Below, one piece after another: positions 56,249 through 64,000 of a stretch of DNA of 64,000 nucleotides. Where the stretch lies: contig NZ_JAERRA010000002.1 of assembly GCF_016735685.1 (NCBI RefSeq), positions 310,001-374,000 of the forward strand, written 5' to 3'. Position 1 is the first letter of the stretch; each line of letters opens with the position of its first letter. Below the pieces are notes generated by a model. It saw nothing but the letters and a program-made list of their open reading frames with translations. It had not been told where the DNA came from and did no database searches. The position numbers and the translations under genes were made by a program. Source of the DNA: Piscinibacter lacus. GTDB taxonomy: Bacteria > Pseudomonadota > Gammaproteobacteria > Burkholderiales > Burkholderiaceae_C.

Positions 56249-57607
56249 TCAGGGCTGCAAGCGCTTGGCGATCTCGCCCAGGTCGTCCGCGCCCAGGGCG
56301 CCGGCCGCCTGGCGCAGGCGCAACTGGCCCAGCAACACGTCGTAACGCGCCCGGGCCAGGTTGGCCTGGGTGGTGTAGAGCTGGGTCTGCGCATTGAGCA
56401 CGTCAAGGTTGACGCGCACCCCGACCCGGTAGCCCACCTGCGTGGCCTCCAGCGCCAGGCGGCTGGAGGCCTCGGCCGCCTCCAGCGCGCTGACCTGGGC
56501 CTCGGCCGACAGCAGGGTGAAATAGGCCTGCCGCGTGGTCTGGGCCAGGTTGCGGCGGACGTCCTCAAGCTCCTGCCGGGTGCGCTCGCTGAGCGAGACC
56601 GTCTCGCGCACCCGCGCATCGACCCGGCCGCCAGTGAACACCGGCCAGTTGAACTGCAAGCCCACGCTGGCCGTGGTGGTGGTGCCCACGCCGAAGGTGC
56701 CCGCAGCCGTACCGGTGTTGCGCGATTTGCCGTAGCTGCCGATCAGGTCCAGCGTGGGCTGCACGCCGCTGCGGGCGAGCCGGGTTTCCAGCTCGGCCAC
56801 CTCCAGCGCCAGCCGGGCGCGCCGCACCGCGGGCGAGGATTCGCTGCGCGCAGCCCATTGCTCCACCTCGCCCGGCTTGAGCGAAGGCAGGCGTGCCGGC
56901 TGCTGCAGCGGGCGGGGCTGCACCCCCTCGCGGCCGACGAGCTGGTCCAGCGCGATCTGCGCCGTGCGCAGGGTGTTCTCGGCCGCCAGCCGCTGGGCGA
57001 TGGCCAGGTCGCGGCGGGACTGCGCCTCGCGGGTGTCGGTGATGGTGGCCGTGCCGACCTCGAAATTGCGCTGCGCGGAGGCCAGTTGCTCGCCGATCGC
57101 CGCCTCGTTCTGGCGGGCGGTGGTCAGCGTGTCCTGCGCGGCCAGCACCGCGAAGTAGGCGTCGGACAGGCGCAGGATCAGGTCCTGCTCGGCATCTTCG
57201 AGCTGGGTCTGGGCGACCAGCAGATTGCGCTGCGCCTGCTCGATCTGCACCGTGCTGGCCGGGTTGATCAGCGGCTGGGTGGCGCTGAGCTGGGCATTGG
57301 GCCGGGTGTTGTAGATGGTCTCGTCACGGCCCGGCGCGTCGGTGGCGCTGCGGTTGATCGAGGCCGACACCGCGGCGCTGGGCCGGCGCAGCGCGCTGGC
57401 CTGGTCGAGGCGGTGGCGGGCGGCCTCGGCGCTGGCGCGGGCGGCCAGGGTGCGGGCGTCATAGGCCTGGGCGACGGCATGCAGCTCTTGCAGGCTCTGG
57501 GCCGGGGCATTCGCAAGCAGGCCCAGCCACAGCAGCCCGCCGATCCCGATCCGGCCGCAGGACAGACGCTTGCGCGCACCGGAGATCGTGGGCATCGGGA
57601 AGGGCAT
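56249..57607 (-). CDS. tolC: TolC-family outer membrane efflux protein
   Basis: 452 residues. A signal peptide (about 1-36, ending APAQ) is followed by the two repeated OEP halves: AYDARTLAARASAEAARHRLDQA and later SSPAVRRARLALEVAELETRLARSG, each with long coiled-coil helices, and QPLINPAS and FNWPVFTGGRVDARVRE marking the beta-barrel strands. It forms the outer-membrane channel of tripartite pumps or type I secretion. It is 58 bp after pcm on the same strand, with the RND pump genes further upstream in the same direction, which suggests that it serves that pump. Confidence 0.92.
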   Translation of the reverse strand: MPFPMPTISGARKRLSCGRIGIGGLLWLGLLANAPAQSLQELHAVAQAYDARTLAARASAEAARHRLDQASALRRPSAAVSASINRSATDAPGRDETIYNTRPNAQLSATQPLINPASTVQIEQAQRNLLVAQTQLEDAEQDLILRLSDAYFAVLAAQDTLTTARQNEAAIGEQLASAQRNFEVGTATITDTREAQSRRDLAIAQRLAAENTLRTAQIALDQLVGREGVQPRPLQQPARLPSLKPGEVEQWAARSESSPAVRRARLALEVAELETRLARSGVQPTLDLIGSYGKSRNTGTAAGTFGVGTTTTASVGLQFNWPVFTGGRVDARVRETVSLSERTRQELEDVRRNLAQTTRQAYFTLLSAEAQVSALEAAEASSRLALEATQVGYRVGVRVNLDVLNAQTQLYTTQANLARARYDVLLGQLRLRQAAGALGADDLGEIAKRLQP

Positions 57608-57665
57608 CGGCTCGGGTCCTTGGGGATCGGCAAGAGGCAGCGCCGCGGGGCGGCCGCTGCCGGGT

Positions 57666-58316
57666 TCAGAAACGGAAGGCCGACGGTTCGGGAAAGCCCA
57701 CCAGCCGCGGCGCCACGGTGTCGAAGATCTCCTCGCGGTCGTAGGCCTCGGGACCGCGGCGGGTGACCAGCAGGGCGCGCATCACCGGCTGCGTGCCGAC
57801 GATGGCCACCAGCCGGCCGCCGATGCGCAGCGAGGCCAGCAGGGCCGCCGGCAGCTCGGCCACCGAGCCCGAGAGCACGATGGCGTCGAAGCTCTCGCCG
57901 GGCACGCCCTGCGAGCCATCGGCGCAGCGCACCTCGGCATGGAGCACGGCCGCGCGCTGAAGGTTCATTCGGGCCCGCTCGGCCAGGGCCGGGCGGATCT
58001 CCAGGCTCAGCACCAACTGGGCCTTGTGCGCCAGCAGCGCAGCCATGTGGCCCGAGCCGGCGCCGATCTCCAGCACCCGCTCGTGCTTGCCCAGGTTCAG
58101 GGCCTGAAGCAGGCGGGCCTCGACCTTGGGCGCCAGCATGGACTGGCCCTCGGGCAGCGGCACTTCCAGGTCCATGAAGGCCAGGCCGCGGTGCTCGTGC
58201 GGAACGAAATCCTCGCGCTTGACCACGGCCAGCAGGCCGAGCACCGAGCTGTCCAGCACATCCCAGGGCCGGATCTGCTGCTCGATCATGTTGAAGCGGG
58301 CGTGTTCGACATTCAT
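57666..58316 (-). CDS. pcm: Protein-L-isoaspartate O-methyltransferase family protein
   Basis: 216 residues. The SAM-binding motif I VLEIGAGSGHMAALL is clear, with FNMIEQQIRPWDV and VVKREDFVP at the start as in Pcm. In place of the usual repair motif (Q-T-I-S-Q-P) it has GQSMLAPKVEARLL, so repair activity on isoaspartate is not certain. The end MRALLVTRRGPEAYDREEIFDT is typical of the betaproteobacterial group found next to tolC. A TAGAAT -10 element lies 29 bases before the ATG. It heads a pcm-tolC unit. Confidence 0.85.
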   Translation of the reverse strand: MNVEHARFNMIEQQIRPWDVLDSSVLGLLAVVKREDFVPHEHRGLAFMDLEVPLPEGQSMLAPKVEARLLQALNLGKHERVLEIGAGSGHMAALLAHKAQLVLSLEIRPALAERARMNLQRAAVLHAEVRCADGSQGVPGESFDAIVLSGSVAELPAALLASLRIGGRLVAIVGTQPVMRALLVTRRGPEAYDREEIFDTVAPRLVGFPEPSAFRF

Positions 58317-58345
58317 GGTGGAAGGGGCGAACCAAGAGTTGCGGG

Positions 58346-58351
58346 ATTCTA
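58346..58351 (-). promoter_or_regulatory. -10 element (TAGAAT) of pcm-tolC
   Basis: Read on the minus strand, TAGAAT lies 29 bases before the pcm ATG in the 70-bp gap to the RND gene, so pcm-tolC can be expressed apart from the pump genes. No clear -35 box. Confidence 0.45.
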
Positions 58352-58386
58352 GGAGCGGGCTTTCCCGGGGCGCTGGCGCGGGGGTC

Positions 58387-61300
58387 TCAGGCCGCATCGG
58401 GCGCCGGGCGGCGCAGGCGACGGGCCAGGCATTCGCCCAGGCGGTCGAGGTAGACATAGACCACCGGCACCACCACCAGGGTCAGCAGCGAGGAGGTGAT
58501 GACGCCGCCGATCACCGCCTGGCCCATGGGCGCGCGCTGCTCGGCGCCCTCGCTGAGCGCAAAGGCCAGGGGCAGCATGCCGAAGATCATCGCCAGCGTG
58601 GTCATCAGGATGGGCCGCAGCCGCACCCGGGCGGCCAGCAGCAGGGCGGCTTCGCGGTCCAGCGGCCGGGCGGGCTCGCCCTCGGCCGCCACCTCGCCGC
58701 GGCGGGCGCGGTTGGCGAAGTCAACCAGCAGGATGGCGTTCTTCGTCACCAGGCCCATCAGCATGACGATGCCGATGACCGAGAACATGTTCATCGTCGA
58801 GTTGAAGAGCAGCAGCGCCCCGACCACGCCGATCAGCGTCAGCGGCAGCGAGCTCATCAGCGCCAGCGGCTGCAGGAAGCTGCGGAACTGCGAGGCCAGG
58901 ATCATGTAGATGAAGATCACCGCCAGCAGCAGCGCGCCGATGGCATAGCCGAAGCTCTCCTGCATGTCCTGCGTGGCCCCGCCGAAGCGCCAGCGCGCGC
59001 CGGGCGGCAGGTCCAGCCCGGCCATGAGCTGGCGGATGTCGGCCGAGACCTCGCCCAGCGCCCGGCCGGCCACGTTGGCGGTGATCTCCAGCTCGCGGTT
59101 CAGGTCGCGGCGGTTGATCTGGGTGGGGCCCAGGCCGGGGCGCAGCTCGGCCACCTGGTCGAGCCGCACCAGGCGCGGGCTGCCGTCGGCCTCGCTGCCG
59201 ACGACGAGGCGGATGCGGCCCAGGTCCTCCAGGCTGTCGCGCGCCTCGGACGCCAGGCGCAGGCGCACGTCGTAGCTCTGGCCATCGCGCGCCCGCCAGT
59301 CGCCGACGATCTCGCCGGCCACCAGCAGGCGCAGGCTGTCGGTGAGCTGGCCGACCGACAGGCCGAGCGCGGCGGCCACATCACGCCGCACCCGCACGTC
59401 GACGGTGGGCCGCTCGGTCTTGAGGCTGCTGTCGAGATCGACCACGCCCGGGATGCGGGCCATGGCCTCCAGCAACTGCGGGTTCACGCGGCGCAGCAGG
59501 TCCAGGTCGTCGGACTGCAGCGAGAGCGAGATCGGCTTGGCGCCGCCCACCGCATCGAGCAGGCCGACCTGGGTGACGGTGATGCCCGCCACCTCGGCCA
59601 GCCGGGCGCGGATCGGGCCGGCGAGCTGGTCGGCGCTGCGGCTGCGGCTGCGTCGATCGCTCAGCCGCACCAGCACCGTGACCTGGTGGCTGCCCTGGGC
59701 CTGGCCGCTGTTGATCGTCGCCAGGGTCTGGCGCACCTCGGGGAAGCTGCGCAGCACGGCTTCGACCGCCTCGGTGCGCTGCTCGGTCAGCGCCAGCGCG
59801 GTGCCCGGCGGGGTGTTGAAGCTGACATAGGTTTCGCCGAAATCGGCGCGCGGCACGAATTCCGTGCCCAGCCGGCCGGCCAGCAGCACGGCCAGCACCA
59901 TGCTGGCCAGGGCCAGCAGCAGGGTCAGGCGCTTGTGGCGCAGGGCGCGGGCCAGCAGGCGCTCGTAGCCCCGGGCGCTGGCTTGCAGGCCGCGCTCGAT
60001 GCGCCCGCTCAGGCCATGCAGGCCGCGCCGCAGCCAGCCGCCGCGCGCCGCGGCCGCGGCCGTGCCGCGGCGGTCGATCGCCGGGTCGTGCCAGACGCTC
60101 GACAGCATGGGGTCGAGGGTGAAGCTCACGAACATCGAGATCAGCACCGCCACCACCAGGGTCAGGCCGAACTCGTGGAAGAACTTGCCGATGATGCCGC
60201 CCATGAAGCCCACGGGCAGGAAGACGGCAACGATGGACAGCGTCGTCGCCAACACGGCCAGGCCGATCTCCTCGGTGCCGTCCAGCGCCGCCTGGCGGGG
60301 CGACTTGCCCATCTGCACATGGCGCACGATGTTCTCGCGCACGACGATGGCATCGTCGATCAGCAGGCCCACGCACAGGCTCAGGGCCATCAGCGTCAGC
60401 ATGTTGATCGAGAAGCCCATGGCCTGCATGAAGGCGAAGCTTCCGATCAGCGCGATCGGCAGGGTCAGGCCGGTGATGACGGTCGAGCGCCAGGAATTGA
60501 GGAAGAGGAAGACGATGGCCACCGTCAGCAGCGCGCCCTCGATCAGGGTCTGGCGCACGTTCTTCACCGCCACGCGGATGGGCCGGGCGCCGTCGCGCAC
60601 CACCTCCACCGTCATGCCCGGCGGCAGCTCGGCGCGCAGGGCGGCCAGGCTGCGGTCGAGGCCGTCGACCACCTCGACGGTGTTCACGTCCTGCGACTTC
60701 AGCACCTCCAGCGCCAGGGTGCGCACGCCGTTGTAGCGGGCGATGCTCTCGGTCTCCTGCGGCCCGTCGACCACCTCGGCCACCTGGCCCAGGCGCAGGG
60801 CCTGGGCACCGCGCTGGGCGACGACGATCTCGCGCAACTGCTCGGGCCGCTCGACCCGGCCCTGGATCTGCACCAGGTCCTCGCGGCTGGCCGAGCGCAG
60901 GGCGCCGGCCGGCAGCTCGCGGTTCTCGGTGCGCAGGGCCTGGCGCACGGCCTCCGGCGTCAGGCCATGGGCGGCCAGGGCCTCGGGGTCCAGGCGCACC
61001 TGGATCTCGCGCCGCACCGCGCCCACCAGGCTGACCGAGCCGACGCCGCGCACGTTCTCCAGCCGCTTCTTGAGCACCTGGTCGGCATAGTCGCTGAGCG
61101 CGACCGGGTCGTGCTGGCCGCCGGGCGCACTCAGCGCCACGGTGTAGATGGGCCGGCTGGCCGGGTCGAAGCGGATGACCCGCGGCTCCTCGACCTCCTC
61201 GCGCAGCACCGGGCGCAGCGCGGCCACCTTCTCGCGCACATCCTCGGCGGCGCGGCGGCTCTCGGTGTCCAGGGTGAACTGGATCACGACGATGGACTGG

Positions 61301-61560
61301 CCCTCGTAGGACCGCGAGCTGAGCTGCTTGATGCCGGCCAGGGTGTTGACCGCCTCCTCGACCTTCTCGGTCACCTCGGCCTCGACGATCTCGGGCGAGG
61401 CGCCGGGGTAGGCGATCTGCACGACGACCACCGGAAATTCGATGTCCGGGAACTGGTCGACCTTCAGGCGTTGCAGCCCGAACAGGCCCAGCACCACCAG
61501 CGCCAGCATCACCATGGTCGCAAGGACCGGGTTGGCGATGGAGACGCGGGTGAACCACAT
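58387..61560 (-). CDS. RND-family efflux permease (HAE1 type)
   Basis: 1057 residues with the standard 12-helix, two-porter-domain layout. The start MWFTRVSIANPVLATMVMLALVVLG contains helix 1; the proton relay aspartates are in GLLIDDAIVVREN (helix 4), and the C-half has GLVTKNAILLVDFAN. PDIEFPVVVVQIAYPGASPE and SRSYEGQSIVVIQF are typical of the porter domain. It takes up drugs or other amphiphiles from the periplasm. ATG 61560 lies 2 bases after the adaptor stop. It is last in the TetR-adaptor-RND operon, with pcm-tolC next. The substrate is not predictable. Confidence 0.95.
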   Translation of the reverse strand: MWFTRVSIANPVLATMVMLALVVLGLFGLQRLKVDQFPDIEFPVVVVQIAYPGASPEIVEAEVTEKVEEAVNTLAGIKQLSSRSYEGQSIVVIQFTLDTESRRAAEDVREKVAALRPVLREEVEEPRVIRFDPASRPIYTVALSAPGGQHDPVALSDYADQVLKKRLENVRGVGSVSLVGAVRREIQVRLDPEALAAHGLTPEAVRQALRTENRELPAGALRSASREDLVQIQGRVERPEQLREIVVAQRGAQALRLGQVAEVVDGPQETESIARYNGVRTLALEVLKSQDVNTVEVVDGLDRSLAALRAELPPGMTVEVVRDGARPIRVAVKNVRQTLIEGALLTVAIVFLFLNSWRSTVITGLTLPIALIGSFAFMQAMGFSINMLTLMALSLCVGLLIDDAIVVRENIVRHVQMGKSPRQAALDGTEEIGLAVLATTLSIVAVFLPVGFMGGIIGKFFHEFGLTLVVAVLISMFVSFTLDPMLSSVWHDPAIDRRGTAAAAARGGWLRRGLHGLSGRIERGLQASARGYERLLARALRHKRLTLLLALASMVLAVLLAGRLGTEFVPRADFGETYVSFNTPPGTALALTEQRTEAVEAVLRSFPEVRQTLATINSGQAQGSHQVTVLVRLSDRRSRSRSADQLAGPIRARLAEVAGITVTQVGLLDAVGGAKPISLSLQSDDLDLLRRVNPQLLEAMARIPGVVDLDSSLKTERPTVDVRVRRDVAAALGLSVGQLTDSLRLLVAGEIVGDWRARDGQSYDVRLRLASEARDSLEDLGRIRLVVGSEADGSPRLVRLDQVAELRPGLGPTQINRRDLNRELEITANVAGRALGEVSADIRQLMAGLDLPPGARWRFGGATQDMQESFGYAIGALLLAVIFIYMILASQFRSFLQPLALMSSLPLTLIGVVGALLLFNSTMNMFSVIGIVMLMGLVTKNAILLVDFANRARRGEVAAEGEPARPLDREAALLLAARVRLRPILMTTLAMIFGMLPLAFALSEGAEQRAPMGQAVIGGVITSSLLTLVVVPVVYVYLDRLGECLARRLRRPAPDAA

Positions 61561-61562
61561 GC

Positions 61563-62771
61563 TCAGCGCGCTCCGGTTGAGGATGCGGCCGGGGCGGCAG
61601 CCGCGGCCGGCGTCTCGAAGCGCACTGTCGTGCCGCCACGCACCCCGCCCACGCTGCCGGCCAGCACGCGCAGCGGCGCGCCGACGGGCGCGGGCGGCAG
61701 GCCTTCGACGATCTCGACCAGGGCTTCGCCGCCGGCGGCGCCTTCCTGGCCGCGCCGGCCGGTCTTGACGCTGGCCTCGACCAGGCGGTCGCCGTCGATC
61801 CACAGCACGCGCGGCGGGCTGCGGTCGCTGCGCAGCGCCGACAGCGGCAGGGCGAAGGCCGTCTCGCGGGCCAGCTCGATCTGGCCGCTGACGAAGAGTC
61901 CGTGACGCAGCGCCGGATGCGGCTCCAGCGCCAGGTAGGCAATGGCCGAGCGGGTGGCCGGGTCGGCCGCCGGGTTGAGGCGGACCAGCCGCGCCGGCAG
62001 CTTCTGCGCCAAACCTTCGACCTGCAGGAGCGCCGGGGCGCCGAGCTTCAGTTCGGACAGGGCCTGGGGCGGCACGGCAACCACGGCCTCGATGCGGCGC
62101 AGATCGACGATCTCGACCACCCGGGCATCCAGCGCCAGGCGCTCGCCGGGCTGGGCCAAGCGCTGCGAGACCTGGCCGCCGATGGGCGCGCGCAGCAGCG
62201 CATCCTCAAGCTGGCGGCGCGACAGGTCGGCAGCCGCCTGGGCGGCCTGCAGCGCGGCGCGGGCCGCGGCGGCATTGGCGACCGAGGTGTCGAGCGCATT
62301 GCGCGAAATGAAGCCCTGGCCGACCAGGGCGCGGTTGCTCTCCAGCGCGGTCTCGGCGATCTGGAGCTGGGCGGCGGCCTGGCCGGCCTGCTCCTCGGCC
62401 TGGCGCAGGCGCAGGCGGCTGTCGCGCTCGTCGATGCGGCCGATCACCTGGCCGGCGCGGACGGTGTCGCCTTCGCGCACGTCCAGGCGCAGCAGCTCGC
62501 CGGCCAGGCGGGCCTTGACCAAGGCGGTGTCGACGGCTTGCAACGGGCCGGACACGTCGAGGCTGCGCACCAGCTCGCGCGGCCTGGCCTCGACCCAGTC
62601 ACCGGGCTGCAAGCGCAGCACGGCCGCCGCGGGGGCGGAGGCCGCGGTCGCCGCCGTGCCCGACGGGGTCGCGGGCTTGCAGGCGGCAAGCAGCAGGCCC
62701 AGGGCCAGGCTGGCGGCCAGCCGCAGGCCGGGGCGCCGCAGGGCGGCGCGGCAGCGGGGCGCGGCGCTCAC
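61563..62771 (-). CDS. RND efflux periplasmic adaptor lipoprotein
   Basis: 402 residues. The start is GTG 62771, which overlaps the TetR stop (GTGA); a longer open frame upstream is only the TetR region read in another frame. A lipoprotein signal ends in LLLAAC (cysteine near 29). The biotinyl-lipoyl halves (LLRLDVREGDTVRAGQVIGRID and APIGGQVSQRLAQPGERL) flank an alpha hairpin (about 115-180), and beta-barrel and membrane-proximal domains follow. The C-terminus is Ala/Pro-rich. It couples the RND permease to TolC. It is placed between tetR and the permease in one operon. Confidence 0.93.
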   Translation of the reverse strand: MSAAPRCRAALRRPGLRLAASLALGLLLAACKPATPSGTAATAASAPAAAVLRLQPGDWVEARPRELVRSLDVSGPLQAVDTALVKARLAGELLRLDVREGDTVRAGQVIGRIDERDSRLRLRQAEEQAGQAAAQLQIAETALESNRALVGQGFISRNALDTSVANAAAARAALQAAQAAADLSRRQLEDALLRAPIGGQVSQRLAQPGERLALDARVVEIVDLRRIEAVVAVPPQALSELKLGAPALLQVEGLAQKLPARLVRLNPAADPATRSAIAYLALEPHPALRHGLFVSGQIELARETAFALPLSALRSDRSPPRVLWIDGDRLVEASVKTGRRGQEGAAGGEALVEIVEGLPPAPVGAPLRVLAGSVGGVRGGTTVRFETPAAAAAPAASSTGAR

Positions 62772-63487
62772 GCGGGCCGCCGATCGGCGTCGGACGGGGC
62801 GGCGGCGGGCCGGCACAGGCCGTCGAGCATCAGCTCGGCGACGCGCTCGACCACCTCGGCCGGATCGACCGGCGAGCCGAGCTGCGGGCAGCTTGTCGCG
62901 GTGTGGCGCTGCATCACGAGGAAAAGCATGGGGGCCATCAGGGCGGCGATCGTGCTTTCGACCGGCATGGGGCGGAACTCGCCCCGGGCCATGCCGCGCT
63001 CCAGCACCGCGCGCCATAGGCTGCGGGCCGGCTGGATCACCTCGGCCTCGTAGAAGCTGGCGAGCTCGGGGAAGTTGCCCGCCTCGGACATCATCAACCG
63101 GCAGATGCCGCCGCAGCTTGCCTCGCCGGCATTGGCCCACCACTCGCGCAGCATCAGGCGCAGCAGCTCGGCGCTGCTGCCCTCGAAGCGCAGCACGCGG
63201 TCCATGCTTTCGGCGATTTCGCGCGAGATGTTCTGCGCGATCACGGCCTTGAGCAGGTCTTCCTTGCTGGGGTAGTAGAGGTAGAGCGTGCCCTTGGACA
63301 CGCCGGCGCGCTCGGCCACTTCCTCGGTGCGGGTGGCAGCGAAGCCCTTCTCGACAAAGAGCGCCAGGGCGGCGTCGAGCAGCTCCTGCGGGCGGGCGGC
63401 CTTGCGCCGCTGGCGGGCCGGCATGCCTTCGGCGGCTCGCTCCGCAGCGGGCTGCGAGGCGGCGGACGGTGGGGCGGACAGGCTCAT
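62768..63487 (-). CDS. TetR/AcrR-family repressor of the efflux operon
   Basis: 239 residues. The HTH is at about 33-75 (LLDAALALFVEKGFAATRTEEVAERAG, VSKGTLYLYYPSKEDLL), and the ligand-binding helical domain follows, with LRLMLREWWANAG and MSEAGNFPELASFYEAEVI of the AcrR C-terminal type. ATG 63487 or ATG 63424 (MPARQRRKAARP) may be the start. A 20-bp palindrome 56 bases upstream is the likely operator. It is the first gene of the adaptor-RND unit and overlaps the adaptor by 4 bases, so repressor and pump would be induced together. Confidence 0.93.
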   Translation of the reverse strand: MSLSAPPSAASQPAAERAAEGMPARQRRKAARPQELLDAALALFVEKGFAATRTEEVAERAGVSKGTLYLYYPSKEDLLKAVIAQNISREIAESMDRVLRFEGSSAELLRLMLREWWANAGEASCGGICRLMMSEAGNFPELASFYEAEVIQPARSLWRAVLERGMARGEFRPMPVESTIAALMAPMLFLVMQRHTATSCPQLGSPVDPAEVVERVAELMLDGLCRPAAAPSDADRRPA

Positions 63488-63542
63488 GGGGACGGGACAG
63501 TCTCAAGATGTGGCGGCACAAGGCGACCACCGGCTGACGATT

Positions 63543-63562
63543 TACTGACTATTTGGTCAGTA
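63543..63562. promoter_or_regulatory. TetR operator palindrome
   Basis: TACTGAC (63543-63549) and GTCAGTA (63556-63562) are perfect inverted repeats around the 6-base spacer TATTTG. ACTGAC/GTCAGT half-sites are typical for AcrR/TetR repressors of RND pumps. The site lies between the TetR gene (minus) and the MacA-like gene (plus), so it could control both; it also supplies the AT-rich promoter core. Confidence 0.75.
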
Positions 63563-63684
63563 TGGTGCCCTGCGCGCCGGCCGGGGTCAAACCGTCATGC
63601 TTGCGGCCCAGGGCCGCGCAGGGTCAAGCCGGCGGGGGGGCTTGCAGGGGCTTCCTAGAATGGACCGACCATGAAAGGCCGTGC

Positions 63685-64000
63685 ATGAGGAGCTGGACCG
63701 CGAAGTTGGGAGGCCTGTTGCTGCTGGTCGCCCTGGGGCTTGCCGCATGGTGGGCCTGGCCCGGCCCCGCCGGCCCGGTGACGGACTGGCGCACGGCAGC
63801 CGTCGAGCGCGGCCCCCTGGAAGCGGTGGTCTCGGCCACCGGCACCGTTAATCCGGTGTTGTCGGTGAACGTCGGCAGCCAGGTGTCCGGCCAGCTCGCC
63901 GAGGTGCGGGCCGACTTCAACACCGAGGTGCGCGAGGGCGAGGTCATCGCCCGCATCGACCCCAAGACCTTCGAGCTGCGGGTGCAGCAGGCCCGTGCCG
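63685..64000 (+). CDS. MacA/HlyD-type efflux adaptor, N-terminal part (partial)
   Basis: The first 105 codons are in the window and the frame runs off the end. An N-terminal membrane anchor (LGGLLLLVALGLAAWWAW, about 8-25) is followed by the MacA-like start AAVERGPLEAVVSATGTVNPVLSVNVGSQVSG and the lipoyl half ADFNTEVREGEVIARIDPKTFELRV. It resembles adaptors of MacAB-type ABC efflux pumps. AAAGG lies 6 bases before the ATG; a TAGAAT box at 63656-63661 may be the -10 element. It is divergent from the TetR-RND operon across 197 bp that include the TetR operator. The partner ABC protein must lie beyond the window. Confidence 0.85.
   Translation, partial: MRSWTAKLGGLLLLVALGLAAWWAWPGPAGPVTDWRTAAVERGPLEAVVSATGTVNPVLSVNVGSQVSGQLAEVRADFNTEVREGEVIARIDPKTFELRVQQARA

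Noticed and set aside
58126..61905. A 1259-codon plus-strand frame rich in His, Gln and Ala
   Set aside because: It is the mirror of the RND permease gene; composition is typical of antisense reading of GC-rich code.
63671..63688. Five-codon upstream frame (ATG AAA GGC CGT GCA TGA) overlapping the MacA-like start
   Set aside because: It contains the AAAGG ribosome site of the real gene; a short frame of this kind is expected by chance.

Overview
This 64 kb window is chromosomal DNA with very high GC (about 70% by eye) from a betaproteobacterium. It most likely belongs to the Burkholderiales, near the Rubrivivax/Leptothrix/Sphaerotilaceae group; this is inferred from gene content and protein similarity recalled from memory, not from a search. 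Supporting markers are a BktB-type thiolase of 394 residues, divergent ppc and hemCDXY, pyrG-eno-ftsB, an Anbu proteasome-like gene, flavocytochrome c sulfide dehydrogenase genes and RND efflux genes. I see no transposase, integrase, phage gene, CRISPR array or rRNA. There is one tRNA. Coding density is high, and many neighbouring genes overlap by 4 bases (ATGA or GTGA) or are only a few bases apart.

Layout. 0-10 kb: the end of a PepSY membrane protein, a DUF4153 protein, the operon rlhA-aat-bpt (rRNA hydroxylation plus two N-end-rule aminoacyl transferases), a secreted adhesin-E-like protein, a second RlmN-type radical SAM enzyme, and a 3-oxoacid CoA-transferase pair (scoA-scoB) divergent from a PAS-LuxR regulator. 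9.7-16 kb: an exported rhodanese gene broken by an in-frame amber codon, an LplT-type transporter, a GT4 glycosyltransferase, an SDR oxidoreductase and ETF-ubiquinone oxidoreductase behind a near-perfect 24-bp palindrome. A 367-bp non-coding stretch follows, with a 27-bp perfect inverted repeat and about four tandem 41-bp units. 16-23.4 kb: ppc facing away from hemC-hemD-hemX-hemY, then tRNA-Arg(ACG) with its own -10 element and a strong terminator. 23.6-28.6 kb: two esterase-like phytase-family lipoproteins, greB and trmJ. 28.8-39.6 kb: suhB with an unusual 180-residue tail, mutS coupled to Anbu, pyrG, eno, ftsB, a nicotinamide riboside salvage pair (pnuC and a NadR-type kinase) and trmB. 39.6-53 kb: uppP, a WYL regulator divergent from an unknown protein, bktB, a long aminopeptidase P, an orphan TAXI protein, rarD, an FKBP isomerase, a DUF3047 protein, a CNNM/CorC protein, a small GNAT, a split chromate transporter and a cold-shock protein. 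53-64 kb: DUF502, a small membrane protein, fccA-fccB, tolC-pcm, an RND pump with adaptor and TetR repressor behind a clear operator, and the start of a MacA-like adaptor.

How the genes work together. Most are housekeeping functions: tetrapyrrole synthesis, translation fidelity and tRNA modification, DNA repair, nucleotide and NAD metabolism, and cell-envelope precursor recycling. Accessory functions are multidrug efflux (TetR-adaptor-RND with tolC close by), sulfide oxidation and rhodanese chemistry, short-chain acyl-CoA metabolism (scoAB, bktB, ETF-QO) and chromate export. Several genes without a Shine-Dalgarno sequence have a TANNNT-like -10 element 6-7 bases before the start codon, which suggests leaderless mRNAs.

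I found no clear new multi-gene system. The best leads are the 41-bp repeat/hairpin locus, the amber-interrupted rhodanese gene, Anbu coupled to mutS without its usual partners, the SuhB tail, the ETF-QO palindrome, and the WYL regulator divergent from an unknown protein. All identifications are from reading the sequence and family knowledge.
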